Below are positions 21,743 through 32,210 of a stretch of DNA of 64,000 bases, one piece after another (within the stretch, counting starts at the first letter, position 1; the number at the start of each line of letters is the position of its first letter). The stretch comes from Heligmosomoides polygyrus polygyrus (taxonomy: Eukaryota; Nematoda; Chromadorea; Rhabditida; Heligmosomidae): the NCBI GenBank assembly GCA_947396885.1, contig OX377205.1, forward strand, positions 73,194,969 through 73,258,968, read 5' to 3'. The notes under the pieces were generated by a model. That model had not been told where the DNA came from. It saw nothing but the letters and a program-made list of their open reading frames with translations, and ran no database searches. A program made the position numbers and the translations under genes.

Positions 21743-24700
21743 GATGTAAGCTAATATCACGCAGGAAATGTATTAGCAACGACTATTGTGTAGGTATTGC
21801 CGAAATTTCCCGTCAAGTTAAGGGCGTGTCTTAACCGAAGGTGATGAGAATGGCAGTCCTGTATTGTATGCGTCCGTGTGAGTGGGGTCTACATAATCAC
21901 GTTGCCAGCGCAATTCAAGAGCCTTGTCTGACATTTCCCATAGGCTTTTTCGTCATTGCAACAGACCTTGATCTTCTGAATTAGTTAATGCGGCAATTCT
22001 GTGACCATCACCAACAATGAAAGCACTTTAGTGACAATCTCTGGTTTGGAAGCAGTTTTGCATCCCTAATCAATATTGTTGTGCTATTACTTTTTAACTT
22101 GTTCTACTATATTACAATAGCACCGTTCACAACTGCTTTTTATAAGGAAAAAACCCTGCTTGAGAATCAGTTTGCATCAAAAATGAGCAATGCTTGGTGA
22201 AGATCGAAGTGCACTGATTATTCATTGTTATATAACCATAAATGCGCCCTGATCTCTAAGGATCGGGATGTCTGCCTAAATGCGTCCTATTATGAGGAGC
22301 TTTACAACACTCGATTTTTTGCAGTCAATGTGCTGACTGAAAACCATCGACAGCTTCCGAGCTGTCATGGCAGCTTTCTCGCAACTCAAGATTTTGTTTT
22401 TTGAGATCACGGCTGAATAGAAACTTTTTGTCATATTTTTTGACTTCGGAACTGCACCAAAACATATATCTGGAGATCACACAAGCAATCACTGAAGCTA
22501 CACGGGCATTCAAATTGTTGCACCATGCCAGGTGAAAGAGGAGCGCATGGCGCGCTGTACATATTTGGACTGGTGGAAACCTTTTTCAATGTTGTTTTGA
22601 ATCTCACTGGTTCGTAAATCAGTTTTTTTCAGGTTTTTTTGCGCATTTAAAACTCATCGTGCTTTCGTTGAGGAAATAGCCGATGCGTTTTCGTGGAGCA
22701 AAGATTTGTGACATGAAGCACCATGTCTGCTTCGTGAAAACGCTAGAACAGTCAAGTTCTACAGGATAAAAGGTCATATAGTCTGACATCACCAATAGTC
22801 CACTGCAGTCCTTTGACAGTACACGTGCAGTACATGTCGGAGGAGCGTTAACCTTTAATCAGCATACAGAATTCAAATGACAACAGGTAACGGAACCATC
22901 TTGACGCGCCGGATCAACCACTGCTTGTCGAATGGGTGTACAATCTATTCAGTTAGATCTGACCTGTTCGGTTTGCCACGAAACGCACCCCAATTGGCTG
23001 GCGCGTCTTCGATAAATGCTCTGGTTTCCTGCGATTAGCTGGCGCTTTCCGACTCCCATGTTGGCCTCATTAGCGACTAGTACCGAGGTGGCATTTGCAG
23101 TTCGGCGCTTTGAAGGGGCTATAGGCTCCGAGACACCGTCGCATAGGCCAGATGGTGAAGAAATGTGGGGGTACGCCACGCAATGAAGTTCGGCGACACT
23201 CACTCTCGTAACGTCACGAGAATAGCAACTCGCGTACGTACCTCTTCGTGAAAGCTCTTACGGAGGTCCACTGCCACTCGAGCAGACGATGAAGCTCATT
23301 GGGCTATTCTGGCATCTTAATGGGATTAACGGCAGTTTGCTAACGATCAGCAAGACGGTAGGTGATCTGTCCACCGAACATGTTGACTTTTGCACACGCC
23401 TCGGTATGTCTTGTCGTTCTCACCCATAGGAAAAGCCTTCTCACAAGTGACAGAATTTTTCCAAAGCACACTTCCCCCCGATAACTCTATTTGTGGCGTG
23501 TGAGAGCATTTCTAGGACAGACGCCGAGACCTGTCTGTTGATACGAGCTCTTTCACTTCCACTTTTACTCGCACAAAAGGTAGCTCATATCTATTGAGGT
23601 ACGCTCTGGATCCTTTTAAAACGGTTGCTGAACACCTGCAACGGAAGGCTTCTAATGTCACTGCAGTGGCGTGGTTACACTATCAAATCAGTTTTGATCG
23701 TTAGTACCATATACTCCTATTTAGTTACCAGAAATTATGCTTCCTGACTCTTCTTGGCGTAGCGCGGTAGCACTCTGTGAATAGAGCCATTGGAAGCGGT
23801 TTGACTGCGTCACCGCCGCATTTTCGAGCTTGTCTAATCCGCGATGTAAATAGAGTGCACAGCGCAGACCGAGAGGATTCTGACTGATGACGTCGCATGT
23901 CGAGAACTGCTTTATCCCGTCTTAATTTAAGTCTTAAACAATAAAAGTGCGAGACCACTTCACTGCAGATAGAACTCGCTAGGCTACGCCATGCCTTTGC
24001 TTCCTTAGAAAATTTTCGGTATTGATAGGTTGGATAAAGCTGCTTACCATTAGTCTCATCATTGAATCCTACTTTTGCTCTCTCTCTTTTCTCCTACTTC
24101 ATCCGTTGTTTCGAGACTGTCTCTCATGGTGCTCGTTCTGCTTTGTATTAAAAAAGTATCTGCAAAAAATCTATAAAAAGCGGACTAATTGACCTCTCCA
24201 TTGTGCTAAATACATATGTATCTCTATCCTGGCTCTTCTCTGGCGAATTCCATTCTCTTTCTGTTCCATAGTACGCGTCATCCACTCACTTTAATAGTGC
24301 TGAACTCCATTAATTACTTCTTTAGGAGAAGAATGCATTGAATTGATCTCTCCAAAGCAAACTTCGAGGTAAATACGCGGCGCATTCTAGCGACGCTATT
24401 GGTTAGCGTTAACCTAGACCACACTGCTGACTCTATACGATTTCTACCTACAGGGTTTCAATGAGTGTTTTCTGCCGGTCTTGTGACGAAGAGCGCAGTC
24501 TCGGTCATCTGATGCCGCCTTCACATGTCTTTCTCATCCCGTCTACTCCACAACGGCAACGGCGAATCCATCCGTGAAATCCCACCACATTCCCCGCCAG
24601 AGCCCAATTATCCGCACTCCCATCCCGTGCTGTTTAGCTCAGTGCTGGCGGCCGCTGTTTTTCCGAGTTTGTTATGGTGTCGGCGGCCGACTGCTGTGGA

Positions 24701-25137
24701 TGAGTGGGTCGTCGTCGTCTTGGAGTTGTCCAAGAACCGGTCACTCTGGGCTAGCTGAGTAATCATCACCGTCGGTGCTGCTACTGCTCCCTCTGCACGA
24801 GGCACTAGAAGCACGTGGCTCAAATTGCTCAGCAAGGAAAATATTTTCCATTCAGAACCACTTCGTCTCGTTTGTTTTGACTTGAAATCGTAGTGTTTGT
24901 CCACAATGGGTTGTGTTACATTGTTTTGAATGTATTAATTACACGTGTAGTTCCCGTGTTACTATGGAATACGAAAACGTGCTCATTCTTTGCTCAGGGT
25001 CGGCATCGGCTTCTCTTTCTCCCAGCTCGAACTCATTTGCATGAATGAACGAACGTCCCGAGCCCGAGGTCACTGTGGCACTTACGGTTGGGAAGTTCTC
25101 ACCTGTCCTTTCTAGGTGCCATGCGGCCACATTTTCA
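21743..25137. other. Unassigned spacer
   Basis: Short frames only. 24525-24760 is a GC-richer stretch with overlapping frames up to 98 codons on both strands; none has a recognisable motif. Confidence 0.4.
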
Positions 25138-25255
25138 CATCAAGTTGGGCATTTTTCAAATCAAATGGGACACTCTTCCCAAACAACCTCGCCACCTTTG
25201 AAATCAAGCTGAACATCTTCCAGATCAAAACGAACGTCCTAAAGATTAAACTACA
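25138..25255 (+). repeat. Degenerate minisatellite, about 30-bp unit
   Basis: The motif TTTCAAATCAAATGGGACA recurs in variant forms (ACCTTTGAAATCAAGCTGAACATC, then TTCCAGATCAAAACGAACGTCC). A related block in opposite orientation lies at 25990-26110. Confidence 0.6.
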
Positions 25256-25303
25256 TACTGATTCTCCAACACGGTAAGAGTAGTATTTTGTCTAAAAAAA
25301 CTT

Positions 25304-25470
25304 AGCATTGGGAGACGGCAGCGCGCCAGCGAAACAAATCGAATCAAATTGGCGTGCCATTCAGACAGGGCTTGCACGGCGGGCACACTGATTGGCTGGC
25401 GTCTGTTGTCTGGTGCTCTGCGATTGGCTGGTGTGCCGCCACCTCCCAATGCTGTCCATCTTCGCGACGT
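25304..25470. mobile_element. MITE family 1, diverged partial copy 3
   Basis: The right end, CCAATGCTGTCCATCTTCGC, resembles the inverted terminal repeat of copies 1 and 2. The left end (TAGCATTGGGAGACGG) lacks the outermost bases. The internal CCAATCG-like words are preserved. Confidence 0.6.
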
Positions 25471-25504
25471 GAACCAAATTTAGTGTGACTTCATTTGAAA
25501 TTTT

Positions 25505-25911
25505 TTTAATTCACCTGCCCCGATAAGTGAGCACGCTCTTTGAAATAAATTTTATAAAAATTCTTTTTTAAGAAAAGTTATGAGTTAAACTTTATTTTAT
25601 AGTGCAGGAAGGCAGAAATCATACAGTATACTAAGAAAAAATCGTGACATGTGTTCGACGAGATTGTCGTGATTTTTATTTGACTGATAGTAAGCAGCAT
25701 TTACACTTTCAATCAGACTAGGTCGTCGCAATTTTCGCGATCGCGACGGTCTTGTCGAGCGCATGGTGCGATCTTTACTTTTATTGTGCCAAATATTGTC
25801 GTTTTCTTGCTCTTTGAAGCCCAAGCTATGAAATTGCTATTCTTACACAGAAATGAAAGTTTTATAAAAATTCAAGCAATGTGCTCACTTATTGGGGCAG
25901 GTGATTAAATT
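25505..25911. mobile_element. Non-autonomous inverted-repeat element (about 407 bp)
   Basis: The left end AATTCACCTGCCCCGATAAG pairs with the right end CTTATTGGGGCAGGTGATTA, followed by TGAGCAC on both sides and an AT-rich stretch ATAAATTTTATAAAAATTC/TTTATAAAAATTC. Arms are about 55-60 bp with mismatches. No transposase. Family unknown. Confidence 0.75.
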
Positions 25912-25989
25912 TTTAAAAAAGAGATTAATAGAAAAACTTTCCTTGAGCAACAGTTATTCTAACCATCTTAGAGCGTTTATATTTTCATG

Positions 25990-26110
25990 TCGAAGAAGCT
26001 GGTTTTGATTGCATGAAAGATGTTGGTTTGATTTCAAGAGCGTCAGGCTTCTTTAGAAGAGTATCCAGTTTGATTTGAAAAGTGTCCAGTTCGACATGAA
26101 AATGGTGTAT
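25990..26110 (-). repeat. Degenerate minisatellite, opposite orientation
   Basis: Reading the minus strand gives repeats of about 30-33 bp of the type TTTCAAATCAAACTGGACAC, encoding a DTFQIKLDTL-like pattern. Related to 25138-25255 but inverted. Confidence 0.6.
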
Positions 26111-26289
26111 ATTACTAGGCGGTAATGATACTGTCTTCGTTGGCAAGCCTATTCGACTGATTCCTTTAGTAATAATCATCACACTCCCCTCATCATCATC
26201 ATCATTCTTCTTACCCAAAATCGTACATTGTTACGGCTGATTCTACCCATAGACCCATTCCCATTTCTCATATAAGATAGTGGATGACG

Positions 26290-26530
26290 TCTGTGACACG
26301 CCTCCTAAATCAGTATTCTTGTTCCACGACATCTATAATATGTCTTCTAATTCCGAACGCCCATCGCACGACGGCTGTGGCACGTCTTCTAAATCCGAAT
26401 GCTCGTTGCACGACCTAGAATGTCGTCTGAGTCTAAGTTTTCGCCGCACGACGCCTGCTACACTTTTTCCGAATCCACGCTCGTTACACTAAATTTGTGG
26501 CACGTCTTCTGGTTCCGGACATTCCCCATT
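26290..26530 (+). repeat. Degenerate tandem repeat with GCACGAC and CGTCTTCTAA words
   Basis: CACGACGGCTGTGGCACGTC, TCTTCTAAATCCGAATGC and close variants recur about every 55-60 bp. A weak open frame runs through it (26280-26492), but the composition is that of a repeat. Confidence 0.55.
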
Positions 26531-26619
26531 CATACAGCAAATGACCTCGACCAATTTCGTTTTGCCACAACACAGAGTACTTCCTAGCCTGGTGGTCAGT
26601 GTGAAGCTTGAACCCGTCC

Positions 26620-27046
26620 CGCCAATAAATAAATATAAATTTGTTTTAAAAATAAGAAATTAGAAAAACAAAGTTAACAAAAATAAAAAAAGAATAAATA
26701 AAATAAAAATAGATATAAAAATTTGTGAAAATTAATTATTTTTTAAAAATAAAAAATATTTAAAAAATTAAAAAATGAGTTTAAGAAACAAAAATTAGAA
26801 AATAAAAGTAATTGTATAAAAGTTGTATTATAAATTATATTTAAAATTAGTTTTTAAATTGATTAATAATTAAATTTAAAATTAAAATAATAATAGATCA
26901 ACCGTATATAGATCAACTCGTTCAAATATACGCGTTTTTGCTGCATATTTTATAAAAAAATTAAAATAAATTAATAAAAAAATCAAAGTAACGGGATTTG
27001 GTAGCACACTTGATGTACTTGATTTAGAACAGGTGTTTGTAGTAGA
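26620..27046. other. AT-rich low-complexity block
   Basis: Almost pure A/T with AAATAAAAATA-type words. It includes the left 50-bp repeat at 26899-26948. No gene. Confidence 0.8.
26899..26948 (+). repeat. 50-bp direct repeat, left copy
   Basis: Begins CAACCGTATATAGATCAACT and is identical over 50 bp to 27979-28028; the two copies flank the mariner at 27049-27948. Confidence 0.9.
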
Positions 27047-27048
27047 TA

Positions 27049-27948
27049 TTAGGTTGGAAAAAAGTTTTTTTTATTTTTTTCAAAGATTTATTACTTTACA
27101 ACTACAATGTCAAATCAGTTGAGATAAACTCCATTTTGTACCACTACACTTCCCCACTTTTCTAATTCCTCTCGCTTAAAGGACTGCAGTTTTGGAGTCG
27201 TACCATTGCTGAATCCAATTTTTGAGGTCTTCATCCGTTTCAAAATATTTCTCTCCAATTTCTTGCTTGAGAGCATGGATGAGATGGTATTCGGTAGGGG
27301 CGAGGTTAGGGCTATACGGTGGATGTTGCATCATCTCCCAGCCCAGCTCCTTTATCGTTTCTCTTGTGAGTCTTGCAACATATGGTTGTGCACTGAGCGT
27401 CTGACAGGGCATGTGGAATCCAAGCTCCAGATTTCCACGCAAAGCCAAGACCCTTCAGATGGACTCCCACTATCCTATCAGACACTTCGAGCTTCTCTGC
27501 AAGTTGACGTGTCATCTGCCTACTATCGGTACGAAGAAGATGCAGTGGTTCAGTGTCGTCCAATTCAGTTGGCCTTCCTGACCTTGCTTTGTCCTCGAGA
27601 GAATAATCTCCCTTTAAAGACTTTCAGAACCACTCATAGCAGGCGCGATGATTAGCAGATTCCAAGCCAAATATATCGGTAATTTGGTCGGCTGCCTGAC
27701 GAGATCCTTTAATGAATTCATGAAGAATGCCGTGCCGAAAATGGCCATGAGGGAGGTATATCTGGCATTCAGTCCGGAAGATTGGATAGATAACGAAATA
27801 CAAAAATGGTCTTGACCTTTGTCCGCGTGCAAACGGTAGACAAATGTGGTAGGATTATGAAATCAGCAATCAATACTGGCTTATGTATTCACAAGGAGAA
27901 CGGTAAAAAAACTTTCCGAAGTGTGAAGAGACTTTTTTTCCAACCTAA
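27049..27948 (-). mobile_element. Mariner-family element with internal deletion (900 bp)
   Basis: The terminal inverted repeats start TTAGGTTGGAAAAAA on both sides, and TA flanks each end (27047-27048, 27949-27950), as expected for the mariner/Tc1 superfamily. The minus strand carries transposase remnants. At about 900 bp it is shorter than the usual 1.25-1.3 kb of a full mariner (family knowledge), matching loss of the middle of the gene. Confidence 0.9.
27176..27680 (-). pseudogene. Mariner transposase remnant, catalytic core deleted
   Basis: The N-terminal part reads KARSGRPTELDD, LAEKLEVSDRIVGVHLKGLGF and AWIPHAL (helix-turn-helix region and the W-PH-L motif). It is joined, with a change of frame near 27400, directly to AQPYVARLTRETIKELGW and HPPYSPNLAPTEYHL. 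The stretch holding the first catalytic aspartate is gone, the second is lost or altered at the junction, and the third is asparagine (SPN instead of SPD). It cannot be an active transposase. Confidence 0.88.
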
Positions 27949-27978
27949 TATATAAGTAAACATATATATCTATATATA

Positions 27979-28028
27979 CAACCGTATATAGATCAACTCG
28001 TTCAAATATACGCGTTTTTGCTGCATAT
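27979..28028 (+). repeat. 50-bp direct repeat, right copy
   Basis: Identical to 26899-26948, 1080 bp downstream. Confidence 0.9.
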
Positions 28029-28327
28029 ATTGACTATTAGATATTGCCGACCACACGTAACATCCCGCACCAATACAGCCTAGTCTTTTTTCACACACTT
28101 CTGTACTTCGCAACACTAACAGCCCTTCGATATTTTTAGACTCCCCCCCCCCACTTTTCTTTGTAATATCTAACTGAATTATTTCAAAATTGTGTAGGAA
28201 GGTTTAAATTTGGAAAAAAAGTACAATGAACAAACTACAGATAATTAGAGAAATATGGATGATTTAATTTAATTTAAATATCTAATCTACCACTATATAA
28301 TTGAGTTAGCTCTCCGCCCTGTAGATG
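28029..28327. other. Unassigned spacer, AT-rich
   Basis: A C-run near 28143 and an AATTTAATTTAA stretch near 28265; no gene. Confidence 0.5.
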
Positions 28328-28376
28328 ATGAGGCGTATCTCAGTCAGGTTAGAAACCTGGCTGAGATACGCCTCAT
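28328..28376. repeat. Near-perfect hairpin, 23-bp arms, 3-base loop
   Basis: ATGAGGCGTATCTCAGTCAG(GTT) pairs with (AAC)CTGGCTGAGATACGCCTCAT; the only imperfection would be a G-U pair in RNA. It lies next to the start of the 176-bp tandem array. Confidence 0.85.
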
Positions 28377-28439
28377 GGAACCACGAGCAATCTCATGAAA
28401 CCCCTTGCGACGTCTCTGCGTACCTCGCGCGGGCAACGT

Positions 28440-28920
28440 TGGCTGTTCAACATGGGATGTTGTTGCAGCAGAGGACGCGTAGCCTCCTCCTTCTTGACAC
28501 AACGGCGTTCGTGCGCGTTTCTGAGTGCCTAAATCCAGAAGACGGGTTCTCTTCGTTGCACCACAACCGCCTGGAGTCAGAAGAGGAGACACCGTTGTCC
28601 TACGACGAGGGATCGCATTCAGAATTGAGCATGAGATGCTGCTGCAGCAGAGGAAGCGCAGCCTCCTGCTCTACACAGCGACAACTGCGAGCCTTTCTGA
28701 GCGCCTGGATCAAGAAGACAGTTCCCTTTCGTTGCACAACAACCGTCTGGAGTTAGAAGAGGAGACGCGTCGTCCTACGACGAGGGATCTCATTCAGAAT
28801 TGAGCATGAGATACTGCTGCAGCAGAGGAAGCGCAGCGTCCTCCTGCTCTCCACAGAGACAACTGCGAGCCTTTCTGAGCACCACAGCACCTACGCGCGT
28901 TTCTGAGCGTCCACATTCAG
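28440..28920 (+). repeat. Tandem array, about 176-bp unit, about 2.7 copies
   Basis: Units begin near 28452, 28626 and 28802 with variants of GCATGAGATGCTGCTGCAGC followed by AGAGGAAGCGCAGCCTCCT, and continue with TTTCTGAGCGCCTGGATC and GGAGTTAGAAGAGGAGAC. Translated, each unit reads MLLQQRKRSLLLYTATTAS-like then LHNNRLELEEET-like, in two different frames. That suggests a once-coding repeat now frameshifted, or simple coincidence of a repeat without stops. A further, diverged unit lies near 29440-29570. Confidence 0.75.
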
Positions 28921-30104
28921 AAGCCGTGCCGCCGTCTTCGTGCCATTAGCATGAGAAGACCACTAAAGGGGTAAGAGTAGAAGGGGGACTTCGAGGGTGG
29001 AGAACCGACAGCGATCAGGAGGGAGCGACCTGGAGGAGGCATCGGGATGTGGGAGAAGGTCGATAGGAAAACAATGAAGCAGGCCAAGAGGTGGCAATAA
29101 GAAGGGTTTAGGCATTAAGGAGGGACCAGTAAAGAGTTACTAATCAGGGCGAAGCAGTAAGGGGGATCAGCAAGGGATCCATTACCAGTAAGGGAGAAAG
29201 GATTTAGAAGATGTGACACCGATGTTGTGCAATGGGCGTTCGCTCACCGTCATCGTGTCGTGAGCGTGGGATGGCTACTTAATTGGGGTAGAGTAGTAAG
29301 GAGAACCTCGAGGGGGGGGGGGGGAGGAATCGACCTGGAAAAAGGGACTTGGAAGCGGGACGAGCAGGATGGACGGGGAACCAACAAGAAGGGAGCCGCA
29401 AGAGAATTCATTCGGAGAACAAGGAATCTGCCGTATGCATAGCCTCTTCATGCTCGACACAGCGGCGACTGCGCGGGCTTATGAGCTTCTTGATCCAGAA
29501 AACAGGCCCCCTACGTCGCGCAGCAAGCATTTTCTGATTCTGAATACGTGTCGCCGACGTCTGCCGTGAGTATGGGAGGATCACTAAGGGGCTAGTGGAG
29601 AAGAACAGTAAGGGGGACCTCTAGGGTGGACCAGAAGAGCGACCGGGAAGGAAAGGAAGAGCCTGGAGGAGGGGCCAGGACGGGGAAACCAGCAAGAAGA
29701 TACCAGTAGGGGGTCAGTAGTGGAAACTAGAAGTAGTCCAGGAGCTGGGATCAGGGAGGTGGGGGACTAAGGAGGGGGAGGAAAGACCAGTAAAGGCAGA
29801 CCAGCAATTAGATCTAGTAAGAAGAAACGAGTGAGGGAGAACCTGGCTTCGGAAGACATATCAACGATATCTGGAAACGCTAGCTGTTGAGCATGAGAAC
29901 GGTTGCGAAGGAGCAACCTGAGAGACAGAAGTACTGCGCAGCACAAACCAATGACTTTAATGGCCGATCCGGAGAGAATGTCTCTGATGAATGCACGGAA
30001 GTGGTGAACGGCTTGATGTCGATAAAGCACGCACAAGGTCCTAGATGCTAGCGAATTTTATGTTTTACAAAAACTACTTTTCATAGGTCAGGGATGCTGC
30101 AAAG
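28921..30104. other. Purine-rich (GGGA/AGG) stretch and unassigned spacer
   Basis: 28960-29800 is strikingly rich in GGA/AGGAGG/GGGAC words, including a G-run near 29310 and a diverged tandem-array unit near 29440. No gene recognised. Confidence 0.5.
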
Positions 30105-30157
30105 TCGCGCGAAGCGCGCAAGTGCGAGACACGCCGTTAGGCGTGTCGGAGCACTTG
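30105..30157. repeat. Two adjacent GC-rich hairpins
   Basis: CGCGCGAAGCGCG forms a short palindrome. It is followed directly by CAAGTGC, GACACGCC, loop GTTA, GGCGTGTC and GCACTTG, two stacked stems with a 2/3-base internal loop (30119-30157). Confidence 0.75.
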
Positions 30158-32125
30158 TTAAATACAATTTGAAAATACCTAACGAATAAATAATAATAAT
30201 AATAATAATTACAAATTAATCAGAAGAGATACTTATTTAACTGATGAGCCTCTTGTATCTCTTCTTTATGAAATACTCATCTTAAGTTAAGAGGCGAAAT
30301 GAGTATTTTATAAAGTTCTTCAGAAGTAGTTCATTGCACCATAAAGGCTATGAACTGCTATGCCCTACTGAGTTGTATATGCTTATTTCATTTCGCTGGC
30401 ATTCCCATCTTGTGTAAGCAGGTGAAACCAACATCTCACAGCAAGAAATCTCGTAACGGACTGGACACAAGTTCTTCGTTTTCAGCTTCGTGGATGGTTG
30501 GCCGGGCTTCAAAACCGCCTCCGTTTGCATTTAGCGCTCACTTCACATCAAACATATCTCTGAACATACTCCTTGAAGGGAAAAAAAATCGGTTTCTGAG
30601 CCGGTTAAGCGGTGTATTTTTGGTCGGAGTCCAAGTGTTTGCTCTTGCTGTTGAACGGGTTTGCGCTGTTTTTGTTTTTCTCTTCAGGTCCTTTCAATGG
30701 CTTAGGTCTAGTCGACTTCTCGCTCTGATAGCGTTCATGTCAGAATATTTCGAGAGACTTCTTCTGCTTTTGTTTTTTTTTTCTCTCAGATTGTTTGTTC
30801 GGTTGCAAACAGCCTGGCAGGTATTATAATTTGAAATTTTTTAAAACCAAACTAACTTTATCTTACTCACTTTAACTAACTTTAACTTTAACTTAAAAAA
30901 CTTTTAAAAACTTTACAGTTTGGCATTAGCTATTCAGGCCGGCCGCTTCCATTAATAAAAATATGAAAAATTAAATGAAATAATAAGAATGTCACACATG
31001 ATATTGAAGTTGCCCGTGGTTAACTATGAAGATGCTAGAGTTTTTTAAGCGCATTTTGCCGTAGTACTCCATATCGCTTAGCAGGTTGGTTTTAGAGCAC
31101 GAGCTACTCTTTTCCTTCTCCTATTGCCCTTGTACCTCGCCTAACAAAGGGCAACCCAAGCAAGCCAGCGTTAACAATGAGCCACCCTGACTACTACTCG
31201 GCGTGTTTTGTTGGCAGAGAGAGCCAGCTCAACGAGAGCTGGAGTCGATTTTTGAGTGGTTCTGACCTTCTTCGTGACTCAAGAACTGCACTTTCGGGTC
31301 GGTGCTAGGTTTTGCCAGCTACTGGGAGAAGCTCTCTCCTGATGTTTTCCTCTATGATTCCTTCCTTGTTCCTCTACTGAAAGAAGCAAAAATTAGCTCG
31401 ACAAATAAAATCAACATATCTCCGGACACCTTCTTCATGTATGACTGATTGTTTCTGAGAGTGTTGCATTAGAGCAGAAACAGCTGTCGTTGGGGTGAGG
31501 ACATTTTGGTGATATCCTCAGTACTTCTGCCCCCTTAGTGAGCTGGATTACATGTTACAACGGTGGAAAATGCCGCAGCTAGAAATGTTTCCCAAAGAGA
31601 TGTCGTCTCGTTCGATATGTCATTTAAATGTTTCCAATATCCATAAAATGTTACACATTGTAGATTATATTTGAATTCTGCAAAAATGCAGAAAGCTATG
31701 CTTAAATGTAGGTGAAAATCAGGATTTCCTTCGAAATATATTCAAGTATGTATGTGAGGCGACTGTTTCTGAGCACTTTTTCAAGCTGATGCTCTATAAA
31801 GGGGCAGTTGAGGTAGCGAAGGCTGGTTTTTATAGAATTACCCCATCAAGTTCAAGGGCTGAAACTGGAGTACATCTCGTCATCCAACATTTTCACGAAT
31901 GTCAGTGATACCACCTGTTTACTTCTGTTGCAGACTTACTTTCACAAATATATCGAAAAAATTAATTTTTTAAAACGATTGTTTCATTTAATAAGTATTG
32001 TAGAGTGCTCCAATTAACAGATGCACATACATTCATAGAGAATTGCGATGCATAAAATATAGAATGCTAAGTGCTTATAACGATGCTTCGTTGCGACAAA
32101 AACTCGATGTTGCGCTCGATCGAAT
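30158..32125. other. Unassigned spacer
   Basis: It contains an (AAT)n run near 30187 and a degenerate AACTTT-type repeat at 30840-30915. A 159-codon frame at 30350-30829 (plus) has a hydrophobic start but no recognisable domain and runs into low-complexity TTT; not called as a gene. Confidence 0.4.
30840..30915. repeat. AACTTTA-type low-complexity repeat
   Basis: Irregular repetition of AACTTTA/TAACTTT words. Not a telomere repeat. Confidence 0.7.
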
Positions 32126-32210
32126 AGCGCCAGTGGTGTAATGGCGCAGAGCATTCCTACTCTACGTCATAGCAGGTGGTAGGGTTCGAATCCGTCTGAT
32201 GCTCTGGGCG
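32126..32210 (+). other. tRNA-like sequence with A and B boxes
   Basis: TGGTGTAATGG matches a pol III A box, as in glutamate-type tRNA D arms, and GGGTTCGAATCC matches a B box 40-50 bp downstream. The outer GCGCCAG and CTGGGCGC would pair only with a bulge, and an anticodon stem is not convincing. Probably a tRNA pseudogene or SINE head rather than a working tRNA gene. Confidence 0.45.

Noticed and set aside
30119..30157. Helitron 3' end
   Set aside because: There is a hairpin, but no CTRR terminus at the right distance and no second copy in the window.
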